From JAIEPW01 sp964406035 (lineage in GTDB: Bacteria; Acidobacteriota; Terriglobia; Bryobacterales; Bryobacteraceae): a stretch of 64,000 nt of DNA. The notes beneath the pieces are model-generated. The model saw only the letters and a program-made list of their open reading frames with translations. It was not told the origin of the DNA and ran no database searches. Location: NCBI GenBank assembly GCA_964406035.1, contig CAYOQB010000001.1, positions 1-64,000 on the forward strand. Direction: 5' to 3'. Of this stretch, positions 33,901 through 42,151 are shown one piece after another; the first letter of the stretch is position 1, and every line of letters begins with the position of its first letter. A program made the translations under genes and the position numbers.

Positions 33901-35413
33901 CCTCGCGCCGGGTGCCCGCGTTGCCCGCCGCGTCGTTATCGCAATTCCCGCACGGCCCGCGATAATCCTCGCCGAAGTACCGGAGCAGATACTCGCGCCG
34001 GCATCCCGTGGTTTCCGCGTACGCTTCCATCTTCGCGAGCCGCTCCCGCCGCGCTACCTTCAACTTCTCATGCTCCCCCGCGGCCGCTCGCGCGGCTTCC
34101 GCGGGATCGATTTCCAGCTTCAAAGTCCCATCGCTCTGCTTTCCGACCGCGCCGGCTTCTTCCAAGCGATTCAATGCGCTGATCACCTTTCGCTTGGACA
34201 TATCGGTCCCGGCGGCGATCTCATCCGCTCCTGCCCCCTCCTCCACCATTTTGGCTACATGCTCCAGCTTGTGTTCCTCCAGCTTTCCGGTTCCTGCCTG
34301 GAACTTGCGGACGCCCAGGTTCTCCGGACGGTAGAACAGGACCACCTCGGCGGGCTCGCCGTCGCGTCCAGCGCGTCCCGCCTCCTGGTAGTAGCTGTCG
34401 AGTGAGTCTGAGATGTCGAAGTGATACACGAATCGGACATCGGCCTTGTCCACGCCCATGCCGAATGCGTTGGTGGCGACGATCACCTCCGCATCCCCGC
34501 TCATGAACTTCTCCTGGATCTCGTGCCGGTCCTTGGCCTTCAGTCCCGCGTGGTAGAACAGCGAGTGAATGTTCTTCTCGCGCAACGCCGCCATGATCGC
34601 CTCGGCGTTCTTGCGCGTCGCCACATAGACGATTCCGGGCTTATCGGCAAAAGTCACGCGGCGAATCAGCGCTTCCATCTTCTCGCTTTCCGACTGGAAG
34701 CGATCCACGCGCAGGTGCAGGTTGGGGCGGTCGAATCCGCCCACCAGCACCGCGGGATCCACCATCCCCAGACGCTCCACAATCTGATCGCGGACCTCGG
34801 ATGTGGCGGTTGCGGTGATTGCCAAAACGACGGGGTGGTCCAGCGCTTCGATCACCGGACCCAGCCGCAGGTAATCCGGCCGGAAATCATGGCCCCATTC
34901 GGTGATGCAATGGGCCTCGTCGATCACGAACAGCGAGATCCCGGCTTCTCGCAGATGATCCACCGTTTCCGGCTTGCCAAGCTGTTCCGGCGCCAGGAAC
35001 AGATACTCGAGTCCTCCGCCGCGCAGCTTGTGAACCGCCTCGCGAGTCTTTGCCGCGGGTTGCGCTGAGTTGATGACGGCGGCCTCGGCTTCGTGCGGCT
35101 GGACGCCGATCGAATCGACCTGGTCCTTCTGCAAGGCGATCAGCGGCGACACCACAACGGTGGTGCCTTCCAGCATCAGGCCCGCGATTTGATAGATGGC
35201 CGACTTGCCGGAACCGGTCGGCTGGACCACCAGGGTATCCCGGCCGGAGATCACGCTTTCGATGGCTTCGCGCTGGCCCGGCCGGAGCGTATGAAAGCCA
35301 AGCTGCTCGCGCGCCACTTGGCGCACCCGAGTCGCCGCGCCCGAAGTTTTTTTCGTTTTCTGCACTGGACTTAGACAGAAACTGCGGGCTGGACGTTTCT
35401 TCGCCCTTGACAT
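33893..35413 (-). CDS. recQ: ATP-dependent DNA helicase RecQ
   Basis: 3'-5' DNA helicase of recombination and repair. 506 residues: DEAD-like helicase domain with Walker A QPTGSGKS (~64-71), VIDEAHCITEWGHDFRPDYL, TATATSEVRDQI; helicase C domain with FYHAGLKAKDRHEIQEKFM, VATNAFGMGVDKADVRFV and YYQEAGRAGRDGEPAEVVLF; and the C-terminal zinc-binding Cys set including GCRREYLLRYFGEDYRGPCG and NCDND. An HRDC domain is missing, so it is shorter than E. coli RecQ (~610). Divergent from the arsR operon, sharing its promoter region. Confidence 0.96.
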   Translation of the reverse strand: MSRAKKRPARSFCLSPVQKTKKTSGAATRVRQVAREQLGFHTLRPGQREAIESVISGRDTLVVQPTGSGKSAIYQIAGLMLEGTTVVVSPLIALQKDQVDSIGVQPHEAEAAVINSAQPAAKTREAVHKLRGGGLEYLFLAPEQLGKPETVDHLREAGISLFVIDEAHCITEWGHDFRPDYLRLGPVIEALDHPVVLAITATATSEVRDQIVERLGMVDPAVLVGGFDRPNLHLRVDRFQSESEKMEALIRRVTFADKPGIVYVATRKNAEAIMAALREKNIHSLFYHAGLKAKDRHEIQEKFMSGDAEVIVATNAFGMGVDKADVRFVYHFDISDSLDSYYQEAGRAGRDGEPAEVVLFYRPENLGVRKFQAGTGKLEEHKLEHVAKMVEEGAGADEIAAGTDMSKRKVISALNRLEEAGAVGKQSDGTLKLEIDPAEAARAAAGEHEKLKVARRERLAKMEAYAETTGCRREYLLRYFGEDYRGPCGNCDNDAAGNAGTRREVT

Positions 35414-35439
35414 ACTTCGACGATTGTGGAATTATCGAA
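35407..35439 (+). promoter_or_regulatory. arsR promoter with overlapping operator dyad
   Basis: TTGACA (35407-35412), 17-bp spacer, AATTAT (35430-35435). An imperfect inverted repeat TTCGACGAT (35416-35424) / ATTATCGAA (35431-35439), 7 of 9 pairs, covers the spacer and -10: a natural ArsR/SmtB operator. The predicted transcript start (~35442) coincides with the first ATG, so the mRNA may be nearly leaderless. Confidence 0.6.
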
Positions 35440-35441
35440 CC

Positions 35442-35783
35442 ATGATGAAGATGGCCAACGACGAGATCGCCCGATACGCCGATATGTTCGCCGCGATCGG
35501 GACCGAGCCGCGGCTGCGGATTCTTCGCTTCCTGCTCTCGGCTCACCCCAAGGGCCTGGTGGTCAGCGAGATCCAGGAGGAACTGGGAATTTCGCCCTCC
35601 ACGCTGTCGCATCACCTGGAGAAGCTGAAGAACGAGGAACTGGTGACGGTCACCCGCGAGGGCACCTTCCTGCGCTACCGGGCCAATTCCGAGGTCCTGC
35701 AGGAGCTTCTGCAGTTCCTGTACGCCGAGTGCTGCACGCGGAGCGGTGCGGTACAGGCAGACAAGGTGATCTGTTGCGGTTGA
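35442..35783 (+). CDS. arsR: ArsR-family arsenic-responsive repressor
   Basis: About 113 residues from ATG 35442 (a TTG at 35424 would add six). Winged-helix ArsR domain: ANDEIARYADMFAAIGTEPR, then EIQEELGISPSTLSHHLEKL and VTVTREGTFLRYRANSEVL. C-terminal cysteine pairs (YAECCTRSG and VICCG) are likely As(III)-sensing thiols, a position used in some ArsR subfamilies in place of the usual ELCVCDL helix. Heads the arsR-arsC-arsM operon; the dyad over its promoter suggests autorepression. Confidence 0.92.
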   Translation: MMKMANDEIARYADMFAAIGTEPRLRILRFLLSAHPKGLVVSEIQEELGISPSTLSHHLEKLKNEELVTVTREGTFLRYRANSEVLQELLQFLYAECCTRSGAVQADKVICCG

Positions 35784-35805
35784 CAGCCCTAAGGAGAGGA
35801 ATCGC

Positions 35806-36294
35806 TTGAACAGGAGATGGTTTCTAATGACGACGATGGCTGGCGCGGCGGGCGCCGCGACTGGTAAACGGCGGGTGCTGATTCTCTGTACTGGGAATTC
35901 CGCCCGCAGCCAGATGAGCGAGAGATTTCTGCGGTCTTTGGATTCCCGGCTGGAAGTGCATTCCGCCGGAACTGAACCCTCCCCGCGCGTGAATCCGTTC
36001 GCGATCCGCGCCATGCGGGAGATCGGAATCGACATTTCGAACGGCAGACCCAAGAGCGTGGGACAGTTCCTGGGCGAACCGTTCGACTTCGTGATCACGG
36101 TGTGCGATGACGCTGACCGGAACTGTCCCAACTTCCGGGGCAAGGTCGGACGCCGTGTTCACATTGGTTTTCCCGACCCCGCGAAAGCGGAGGGATCGGA
36201 CGAGGAAAAACTGGCGGTGTTCCGCCGTGTGCGCGACGACATTCGCGTGAGGTTTCGTGAATTCTACGAGAAGGAGATCTTGAAGACGTTATGA
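35806..36294 (+). CDS. arsC: Arsenate reductase, thioredoxin-coupled LMW-PTP type, with odd N-terminus
   Basis: 162 residues. P-loop LILCTGNSARSQ with Cys28, plus Cys100 and Cys107 (VCDDADRNC), spaced as the Cys82/Cys89 relay of staphylococcal ArsC. Reduces arsenate to arsenite using thioredoxin. The chosen TTG 35806 has a strong AAGGAGAGGA site and adds an N-terminal MNRRWFLMTTMAGAAGAATG that resembles a Tat signal (RRWFL then a short Ala/Gly core). An ATG at 35827, preceded by CAGGAG, would remove most of it. Overlaps arsM by 4 bp. Confidence 0.9.
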   Translation: MNRRWFLMTTMAGAAGAATGKRRVLILCTGNSARSQMSERFLRSLDSRLEVHSAGTEPSPRVNPFAIRAMREIGIDISNGRPKSVGQFLGEPFDFVITVCDDADRNCPNFRGKVGRRVHIGFPDPAKAEGSDEEKLAVFRRVRDDIRVRFREFYEKEILKTL

Positions 36295-37109
36295 GTACGA
36301 GTGTGAAGGAAGCGGTTCAACAGCGCTACGGCAAAGCGGCGCTGTCGGTGATGGAGAAGAACAAAGCGGAAGGCAGCGGTTGCTGCAGTTCCACCTGCTG
36401 CGGGGAAACGGACCCGATCACGGGCGAGTTGTACGACGCGGCGCAGATCGCTACGATTCCGGAGGAGGCGATCCAGGCATCGCTTGGCTGCGGCAATCCA
36501 ACGGCACTGGCGGAGCTCAAGCCCGGTGAGACGGTGCTGGACCTCGGCTCCGGCGGGGGGATTGATGTGCTGTTGTCCGCGCGCCGCGTCGGACCCACCG
36601 GCAAGGCTTACGGTCTGGACATGACCGACGAGATGCTGCGCCTGGCGGAAGAAAACAAGCGCAAGTCCGGTCTGACCAACGTCGAGTTCCTGCGCGGTGA
36701 GATTGAGAACATCCCGCTGCCCGATAACTCCGTGGACGTGATCATCTCCAACTGCGTGATCAATCTGTCGGCGGACAAGGATCGCGTTCTGAAGGAGGCG
36801 TTCCGGGTGCTGAAGCCCGGCGGACGATTTGCTGTGAGCGACGTTGTTACCCGCGGCGAAATCCCGGCCGAAGTCCGCAAGAGCATCCTGCTTTGGGTGG
36901 GCTGCATCGCCGGCGCGTTGGACGAGCACGAGTACGTCGCCAAGCTGAAGGAAGCCGGTTTCGCCGAAGCATCCATCGAGCCGACACGCGTCTACAAAGT
37001 GGAAGACGCCCGCGAGTTCCTGAACGAAAAGGGCATCGACGTTGACCGGATCGCGCCACTGGTGGAGGACCGCTTCTACAGCGGCTTCATTCGCGCCAGC
37101 AAAGCGTAA
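36291..37109 (+). CDS. arsM: Arsenite methyltransferase ArsM
   Basis: 272 residues, SAM-dependent methylation of As(III) to volatile methylarsenicals. Rossmann SAM motif VLDLGSGGGIDVLLSARRVG (~80-100), N-terminal Cys cluster GCCSSTCC, then the three conserved As-binding cysteines in LGCGNPTA, SNCVINLS and WVGCIAGAL. SNCVINL and LKPGGRFAVSDVV are family hallmarks. Length normal (about 260-280). Last gene of the ars operon, followed by a bidirectional terminator hairpin. No arsB or acr3 efflux gene accompanies it. Confidence 0.95.
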   Translation: MSTSVKEAVQQRYGKAALSVMEKNKAEGSGCCSSTCCGETDPITGELYDAAQIATIPEEAIQASLGCGNPTALAELKPGETVLDLGSGGGIDVLLSARRVGPTGKAYGLDMTDEMLRLAEENKRKSGLTNVEFLRGEIENIPLPDNSVDVIISNCVINLSADKDRVLKEAFRVLKPGGRFAVSDVVTRGEIPAEVRKSILLWVGCIAGALDEHEYVAKLKEAGFAEASIEPTRVYKVEDAREFLNEKGIDVDRIAPLVEDRFYSGFIRASKA

Positions 37110-37116
37110 GGTGTGG

Positions 37117-37147
37117 AGGCTCCCCGTCCTTTCTCGGCGGGGAGCTT
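37117..37147. terminator. Bidirectional terminator between arsM and tdh
   Basis: GCTCCCCG (37119-37126) and CGGGGAGC (37138-37145) pair over an 11-nt loop, with A-G/T-T flanks extending the stem. It lies 8 bp after arsM and 5 bp from the convergent tdh stop. Confidence 0.7.
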
Positions 37148-37151
37148 CTGG

Positions 37152-38183
37152 TTAGAGCGAGGTCCAGTCCAGGATCACCTTGCCCGATTTGCCCGTCTTC
37201 ATCGCCTCGAACCCGCATTCGAATTCCGGCGCCGCGTAGCGATGCGTGATCACCGGCTCGATGTCCAGCCCCGATTCGATCATCACCGACATCTTGTACC
37301 AGGTCTCGTACATTTCGCGACCGTAGATGCCTTTGATGGTCAGCATGTTGAACACGACCTTGTTCCAGTCGATGGCGATTTCCTGGGAAGGGATGCCGAG
37401 CATCGCGATGCGGCCGCCGTGCGCCATATTGTCCAGCATGTCGCGAAACGCCTGAGGATTGCCGGACATCTCCAGGCCCACGTCAAAGCCTTCTTTCATC
37501 CCCAGCTGCTTTTGAGCCTCGGCCAGCGTGGTCTCCTTGGGATTCACCGCCAGGGTGACCCCCATCTTCTCGGCGAGCTTCAGCCGGTCCGGATTGACAT
37601 CGGTGATCACCACGAACCGGGCGGCGGCGAACCGGGCAACCGCGGCGGCCATGATGCCGATGGGACCCGCTCCGGTGATCAGGACATCCTCGCCGAGAAC
37701 CGGAAACGACAGCGCCGTGTGCACGGCGTTGCCGAAGGGGTCGAAAATCGCGGCGATGTCCAGGTTGACGCCGTCATGATGCCGCCAGATATTGGTCATC
37801 GGCAGGGAGATGTACTCAGCGAACGCGCCGGGACGGTTCACCCCCACGCCCGAAGTATGTGCGCACAGGTGACGCCTGCCGGCCATGCAGTTGCGGCAGC
37901 GTCCGCAGACCACGTGACCTTCGCCGGAAACAATCTCGCCGGGGTGGAAGTCGTTGACGTTCGCTCCAACCTCGACCACTTCGCCGACGAACTCGTGTCC
38001 GATGGCCATGGGCACCGGGATGGTTCGCTTGGCCCAGTCATCCCAATTGTAGATGTGAAGATCCGTGCCGCAGATGCCGGTGCGCTTCACGCGGATCAGA
38101 ACGTCGTTGATCCCGATTTCCGGTTCGGGGATGTCCTGGAGCCACAGGCCGGGCTCGGCTTTTGCTTTCACTAGGGCTTTCAT
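37152..38183 (-). CDS. tdh: L-threonine 3-dehydrogenase (zinc alcohol dehydrogenase family)
   Basis: Oxidises L-threonine to 2-amino-3-ketobutyrate with NAD. 343 residues. Catalytic zinc: GICGTDLHIYNWDDWAKRTI and GHEFVG; structural zinc: CGRCRNCMAGRRHLC. Rossmann motif ITGAGPIGIMAAAVARFAAA and the threonine-dehydrogenase hallmark FDPFGNAVHTAL are present. Length equals E. coli Tdh (341). No kbl (ketobutyrate CoA ligase) is adjacent, so the pathway partner lies elsewhere. Convergent with the ars operon. Confidence 0.95.
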   Translation of the reverse strand: MKALVKAKAEPGLWLQDIPEPEIGINDVLIRVKRTGICGTDLHIYNWDDWAKRTIPVPMAIGHEFVGEVVEVGANVNDFHPGEIVSGEGHVVCGRCRNCMAGRRHLCAHTSGVGVNRPGAFAEYISLPMTNIWRHHDGVNLDIAAIFDPFGNAVHTALSFPVLGEDVLITGAGPIGIMAAAVARFAAARFVVITDVNPDRLKLAEKMGVTLAVNPKETTLAEAQKQLGMKEGFDVGLEMSGNPQAFRDMLDNMAHGGRIAMLGIPSQEIAIDWNKVVFNMLTIKGIYGREMYETWYKMSVMIESGLDIEPVITHRYAAPEFECGFEAMKTGKSGKVILDWTSL

Positions 38184-38257
38184 GGATGTTCCTTCCTAAG
38201 ATACAGCGGTGCGAGGGTCACGCGTTGTTAACGATAAATGGCGATACTCTAGAAAGA

Positions 38258-38452
38258 ATGGCTGCCGAAACCCCTGTCTGCGCGTTTGTCGCGAGCGTGC
38301 CCGGCACGCCGTTGCTGGTCGGCTTCGTTCCCGGAGCGCCCGCGGCTAACGCAATGGCTGACTCGTGGGAGGAACTGGCGCAGAGCCTTCGCCTGCTGTC
38401 GCGGCAGACGGCTGCGCCCACGCCCGACCCCGGCGTGCTCGAGCAGGTGTAA
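38258..38452 (+). CDS. Small hypothetical protein
   Basis: 64 residues from ATG 38258 with an AGAAAG site. Sequence opens MAAETPVCAFVASVPGTPLL and ends in an Ala/Pro-rich charged tail. Not recognised. It ends 3 bp before the GTG start of the VWFA protein, so the two are probably one transcript. Divergent from tdh. Coding status rests on this context and composition. Confidence 0.55.
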   Translation: MAAETPVCAFVASVPGTPLLVGFVPGAPAANAMADSWEELAQSLRLLSRQTAAPTPDPGVLEQV

Positions 38453-38455
38453 TCC

Positions 38456-39427
38456 GTGCCCTTGCAAATTCGTTCCGCGCTGCTGCTTGGCAATCTGGCG
38501 CTCCTGAGCGCGCAGGAGCCTTCCGGGCCGTCTTATCGCGGCTCCGCGCGGCTGGTGATCGTGGATACTTCAGTGACCGACGCCGCGGGCAAGCCCGTGC
38601 GGAACCTGGGTGCGGGAAGCTTCCAGATCGACGAGGAGGGCAAGCCGCGCCAAGCACTGCTGGATTCAGAGCCGGCGCCGCTGTCGCTGGTGATCGCGGT
38701 GCAAACCGCGGGCTACTCCGCCGCGGCGCTGGCGAAGTTGCGCAAGGTCTCCTTGCGGCTGGAGGAACTGATCTCACAAAGCCGCGGCGAAGTCGCGCTG
38801 ATCGCTTACGACCGGGGCGTTCGTCTGGTCCACGACTTCACCTGGGACTGGTTCCGCATCAAGGATGCCCTGGAGAATGTCAAGTCGGGTCCGGACGGCG
38901 GCGTCCTGCACGACGCGGTGCGGGAGGCGGCGGTGCTGCTCGAAAGGCGTCCCGGCGTTCGCCGGCGTGCATTGCTGTTCATCGGCGAGTCCAAGGATCG
39001 CGGCAGCGCGGTTAGCCTGGAGGATGCACTCAAGGCGGTCCAGAATGCGAATGTCACCGTCTATCCGGTCACTTATTCGCCCTATCTGACGCCGTTCACG
39101 GCCAAGCCCGAGGAACTGCCAATGCCTCCGGCCGATAGCGGCCTGAACCTCATCGGCGCCGCGGTGGAGATGCTGCGGCTCGGAAAGCGGGACGCGGCCG
39201 GCCTGCTGGCCGCCTCCACCGGAGGGCTGCCCGAGGGCTTCTTAAAGCAGGCAGGGTTGGGCGCCGCGCTCGACCGCATGGCCCGCGACCTCGAGTCCCG
39301 TTACGCGCTCAGCTTTGTCCCGGAGGGCGGCGAACCTGGGCAGTTCCGGCGGGTCCACGTCAGTGTGCGGGGACGGCCGGAGCTGACGGTCCGTCACCGG
39401 AGCGGCTACATCGTACCGGCCCCTTGA
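38456..39427 (+). CDS. VWFA-related protein of the acidobacterial type
   Basis: 323 residues from GTG 38456. Short signal peptide (~1-20), a beta-rich start with LVIVDTSVTDAAGKPVRNLG, FQIDEEGKPR, then a VWA-like Rossmann core (LSLVIAVQTAGYSAAALAKL, LISQSRGEVALIAYDRGVRL, RALLFIGESKDRGS). The metal-binding DxSxS of a true MIDAS is replaced by VIAVQTAGYS. Ends in YALSFVPEGGEPG. This matches the TIGR03436-like family of Acidobacteria. Function unknown. Confidence 0.85.
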   Translation: MPLQIRSALLLGNLALLSAQEPSGPSYRGSARLVIVDTSVTDAAGKPVRNLGAGSFQIDEEGKPRQALLDSEPAPLSLVIAVQTAGYSAAALAKLRKVSLRLEELISQSRGEVALIAYDRGVRLVHDFTWDWFRIKDALENVKSGPDGGVLHDAVREAAVLLERRPGVRRRALLFIGESKDRGSAVSLEDALKAVQNANVTVYPVTYSPYLTPFTAKPEELPMPPADSGLNLIGAAVEMLRLGKRDAAGLLAASTGGLPEGFLKQAGLGAALDRMARDLESRYALSFVPEGGEPGQFRRVHVSVRGRPELTVRHRSGYIVPAP

Positions 39428-39431
39428 GCGA

Positions 39432-40622
39432 TCAGGATCGCCCCCGGCCGCCTTCCACCGCGCGCATCACTCGCAGCAGGTTGCCGCCGTAGATCTTGCG
39501 GATCTCCTCCGCGGTGTACCCCTTCTCCAGCAGCGCCCGCGTCAGGTTGGGGAACTGCGACACGTCGGAGAGCCCCTCCGGAACGCAGCCGACCCCGTCA
39601 AAATCACTGCCGATTCCGATCGCGTCCACCGAGCCGGTCAGCTTCTTGATGTGCTCGATATGGGCGACGATGTCGGCCAGCGTGGCGCGCACCGGCTTCA
39701 TGCCCATTTCTTCCATCTTTTTCGCCGCCAGCGCGCGGCGATCCCCCATCGGCAGACTGGCGTCCGTTTCGGCCATGATCTTCTGCATCACCGGCCGGCG
39801 GGCGGCCGATGCGTCCGCGGACTTCTGCGACAGGAACTCGCATCCGAAGTTGATCTGCACAACGCCGCCCTTCTTCGCCAGCGCGACGATCATCTCGTCG
39901 GTCATGTTGCGCGGGATGTTCGCCAGCGCGCGGCAAGAAGAATGAGACGCAAAGGGCGGAACGGCCGAGACCTCCAGCACATCCCAGAACGTCTTATCGC
40001 TGACGTGCGAGATGTCCACCATCATGCCGATACGGTTCATCTCCCGAACCACCTGCTTTCCGAAGTCGCTGAGTCCGACGTTTTTCGGATCGCCCGAGGA
40101 ACCCGCCCAGTTGTTGGTATTGGAGTGGGTCAGCGTCATGTAGCGGATGCCGAGGTTGTAGAACTGCCGCAGCAGGCGAAGCGAATCCTCAATGGCATGC
40201 CCGCCCTCAATGCCCATCAGAGCCGCCATCTTGCCCTGCTTGCGGGCTTTCAGGATGTCATCCGCGGTCAGAGCGAACAGGAAATCGTTCGGGTACTTCC
40301 CAATGATGTCGTGCCGCACTGTATCAATCATTTCCATCGCCCGGTTCGCGCTGCGGTTCCCTTCCGTGTAGCTGCCGGCGACGTACACCGCAAAGAACTG
40401 CGCTCCCATGCCGCCCGCCTTCATGCGCGGGATGTCGGTGTGCGTCTGCGTGGAAGGCTTGCCCAATTCCAGGCCCTGCACCGTGCGGGAGGTGATGTCG
40501 TTATGAGTATCGATGAGAATCGCGGAACGGTGGACGCGCTGCACCTCGGCATCGCTGACGGACTTTGTCTGAGCAAAGCAAGCCGATGCCAGAACGGCGC
40601 AGACGAAGAGGCGGGTAATCAT
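39432..40622 (-). CDS. Secreted membrane dipeptidase (peptidase M19)
   Basis: 396 residues with signal peptide (~1-17, VCAVLASACFAQ). Zinc dipeptidase motifs: LIDTHNDITSR (His-x-Asp), ALMGIEGGHAIEDS (bridging Glu), MTLTHSNTNNWAGSS, MMVDISHVSDKTFWDVLEVS, PFASHSSCRALANIPRNM and GIGSDFDGVG. These match renal-dipeptidase-like enzymes that cleave dipeptides, including D-residue types. It carries its own secretion signal and stands convergent to the VWFA gene; the next gene upstream is the HDAC-like gene 26 bp away on the same strand. Confidence 0.94.
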   Translation of the reverse strand: MITRLFVCAVLASACFAQTKSVSDAEVQRVHRSAILIDTHNDITSRTVQGLELGKPSTQTHTDIPRMKAGGMGAQFFAVYVAGSYTEGNRSANRAMEMIDTVRHDIIGKYPNDFLFALTADDILKARKQGKMAALMGIEGGHAIEDSLRLLRQFYNLGIRYMTLTHSNTNNWAGSSGDPKNVGLSDFGKQVVREMNRIGMMVDISHVSDKTFWDVLEVSAVPPFASHSSCRALANIPRNMTDEMIVALAKKGGVVQINFGCEFLSQKSADASAARRPVMQKIMAETDASLPMGDRRALAAKKMEEMGMKPVRATLADIVAHIEHIKKLTGSVDAIGIGSDFDGVGCVPEGLSDVSQFPNLTRALLEKGYTAEEIRKIYGGNLLRVMRAVEGGRGRS

Positions 40623-40648
40623 AGGTGTTTAGTTTATGCGAATCCTGC

Positions 40649-41545
40649 TCAGCGCGGAAAGGTTGCGGCGGCCGCGCGGAACGTACCGGCGTGCGCTTCG
40701 GCAGTCAACTCGATGGGATTGGAGTAGCCGCCTCCGAGAGTGATCACCAGAGGCGTGCCCATGCTCCTGACGAGGTCGAAGACCAGGAGATCCCGCTCCC
40801 GCAGACCCTCGTGGGTCAAAGACAGCCGCCCCAGCACGTCGCTGGCGAGAGCGTCCACGCCGGACTGAAAGAAAACGAACTCGGGTGCGAACCCGGCAAC
40901 CCGCGGCAGCACGTCTCGAAGGGTCGCCAGGTACTCGGCATCGCCGGTTTTGTCCGCGAACTCGACGTCAATCTTGGACCTCTGTTTGCGAAACGGGAAG
41001 TTGTTCCGGCCGTGCAGGGAAAGCGTCAGCACGTCGGGATCGTTCTCGAACAGCAGCGCTGTGCCGTCGCCTTGATGGACGTCCAGGTCCACGATCGCAA
41101 ATCGCCGCGCGCGCCCTTCCCGGCGAATCTTTGCGATCGCCACGGCGAAGTCGTTGAACACGCAGAATCCGGATCCCTCGGCGTAGAAGGCGTGGTGCGT
41201 GCCGCCCGCCAGGGTCCCGCCCCAGCCGGTCTCGAACGCCTGTTCCACCGCGCTGAGTGTTCCGCCGACACTCGCCAGCGTGCGTTTCACCAGCCCGGCT
41301 GACCAGGGAAAGCCGATGCGGCGGACCGCCGCCGGCGTGAGCGTTCCTTCCAGGAACCCGTCCACGTACGCGGGATCATGCGCTGCGCGGATATCTCCGG
41401 GATCCGCCATTGGCGCTTCCGCGAACTGGAAAAATCCGTCGCGCTGCAGCGCTTCGCGCAGCAGCCGGTACTTCTGTTTGGGGAACTTGTGGCCTTCCGG
41501 CAGCGGGATCTCGTGGTGATCGCAATAGAAAAGAACGCGGGCCAT
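40649..41545 (-). CDS. Histone deacetylase-superfamily deacetylase
   Basis: 298 residues. Zinc site: VDLDVHQGDGTALL (Asp/His ligands), preceded by LAGGTHHAFYAEGSGFCVFN (catalytic His pair), and SGVDALASDVLGRLSLT (third Asp ligand). A Tyr-like LGGGYSNP follows. Bacterial members deacetylate acetylpolyamines, acetoin-system proteins or acetylated sugars. It directly abuts the DUF1080 gene (stop and start adjacent) and ends the cdaA-ybbR-glmM-linked run, so the substrate may be an N-acetyl metabolite, but this is speculation. Confidence 0.93.
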   Translation of the reverse strand: MARVLFYCDHHEIPLPEGHKFPKQKYRLLREALQRDGFFQFAEAPMADPGDIRAAHDPAYVDGFLEGTLTPAAVRRIGFPWSAGLVKRTLASVGGTLSAVEQAFETGWGGTLAGGTHHAFYAEGSGFCVFNDFAVAIAKIRREGRARRFAIVDLDVHQGDGTALLFENDPDVLTLSLHGRNNFPFRKQRSKIDVEFADKTGDAEYLATLRDVLPRVAGFAPEFVFFQSGVDALASDVLGRLSLTHEGLRERDLLVFDLVRSMGTPLVITLGGGYSNPIELTAEAHAGTFRAAAATFPR

Positions 41546-42151
41546 TCAGCGTTCGGTGAGGTCCCGGATCCAGATGTCTTTGAACTTCATGTCCCCGCGA
41601 CCGCCGGAATGAAGCTGCAGCGCGATTCCGCCTTCCTTAGCCTGGGGCTTGGGGTCCGTGAAGTCCACCATCACCACGCCGTTCAATCGCGAGAAGTAGC
41701 GGTTCCCTTCCACCTTCACCAGAAGCTCATTCCACTCTCCGGGACGCACCACGGTTTCGTTTTCCGGCGCGGGCCAGACCAGCCACTGCCGGCCGACATC
41801 GTAGATCCCGCCGGTATGCCTGCCGATCGTGCAGTCGATCTCAAACTGCGGACCTTGGCTTACGTCCGCCGTGCCGGGCTTGAAAGCGGCACGGAAGAAC
41901 AAGCCGCTGTTGCCGTCGCCGATGCACTGGAAGCGCAGCGACAAATGGAAGTCGCGGTAGGTGCGGGCGGTCATCAGATAACCATATTCCTTAGTCACCG
42001 CCTGGCCGTGGATCACGCCTTCGGCTACGGACCATTTCTCCTTGCCGATCTCCACCCAGCCGGCAAGGTCCTTGCCGTTGAACAGTGGCTTCCAGTCTTC
42101 GCCCGGAGGCTTGGCCTGCAACAGGAACAGGAATAGGGCAGCAGCAATCAC
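41546..42151 (-). CDS. Secreted DUF1080 (3-keto-disaccharide hydrolase-like) protein
   Basis: 201 residues from GTG 42151, overlapping the glmM stop by 2 bp (GTGA). Signal peptide (IAAALFLFLLQA) then DWKPLFNGKDLAGWVEIGKE, a hallmark of the DUF1080 jelly-roll. Further on: HLSLRFQCIGDGNSGLFFRA, GGIYDVGRQWLVW, then GEWNELLVKVEGNRY and LQLHSGGRGDMKFKDIWIRD. Homologs cleave 3-keto-glycosides or bind polysaccharide. The catalytic assignment is from the family. Confidence 0.92.
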   Translation of the reverse strand: MIAAALFLFLLQAKPPGEDWKPLFNGKDLAGWVEIGKEKWSVAEGVIHGQAVTKEYGYLMTARTYRDFHLSLRFQCIGDGNSGLFFRAAFKPGTADVSQGPQFEIDCTIGRHTGGIYDVGRQWLVWPAPENETVVRPGEWNELLVKVEGNRYFSRLNGVVMVDFTDPKPQAKEGGIALQLHSGGRGDMKFKDIWIRDLTER

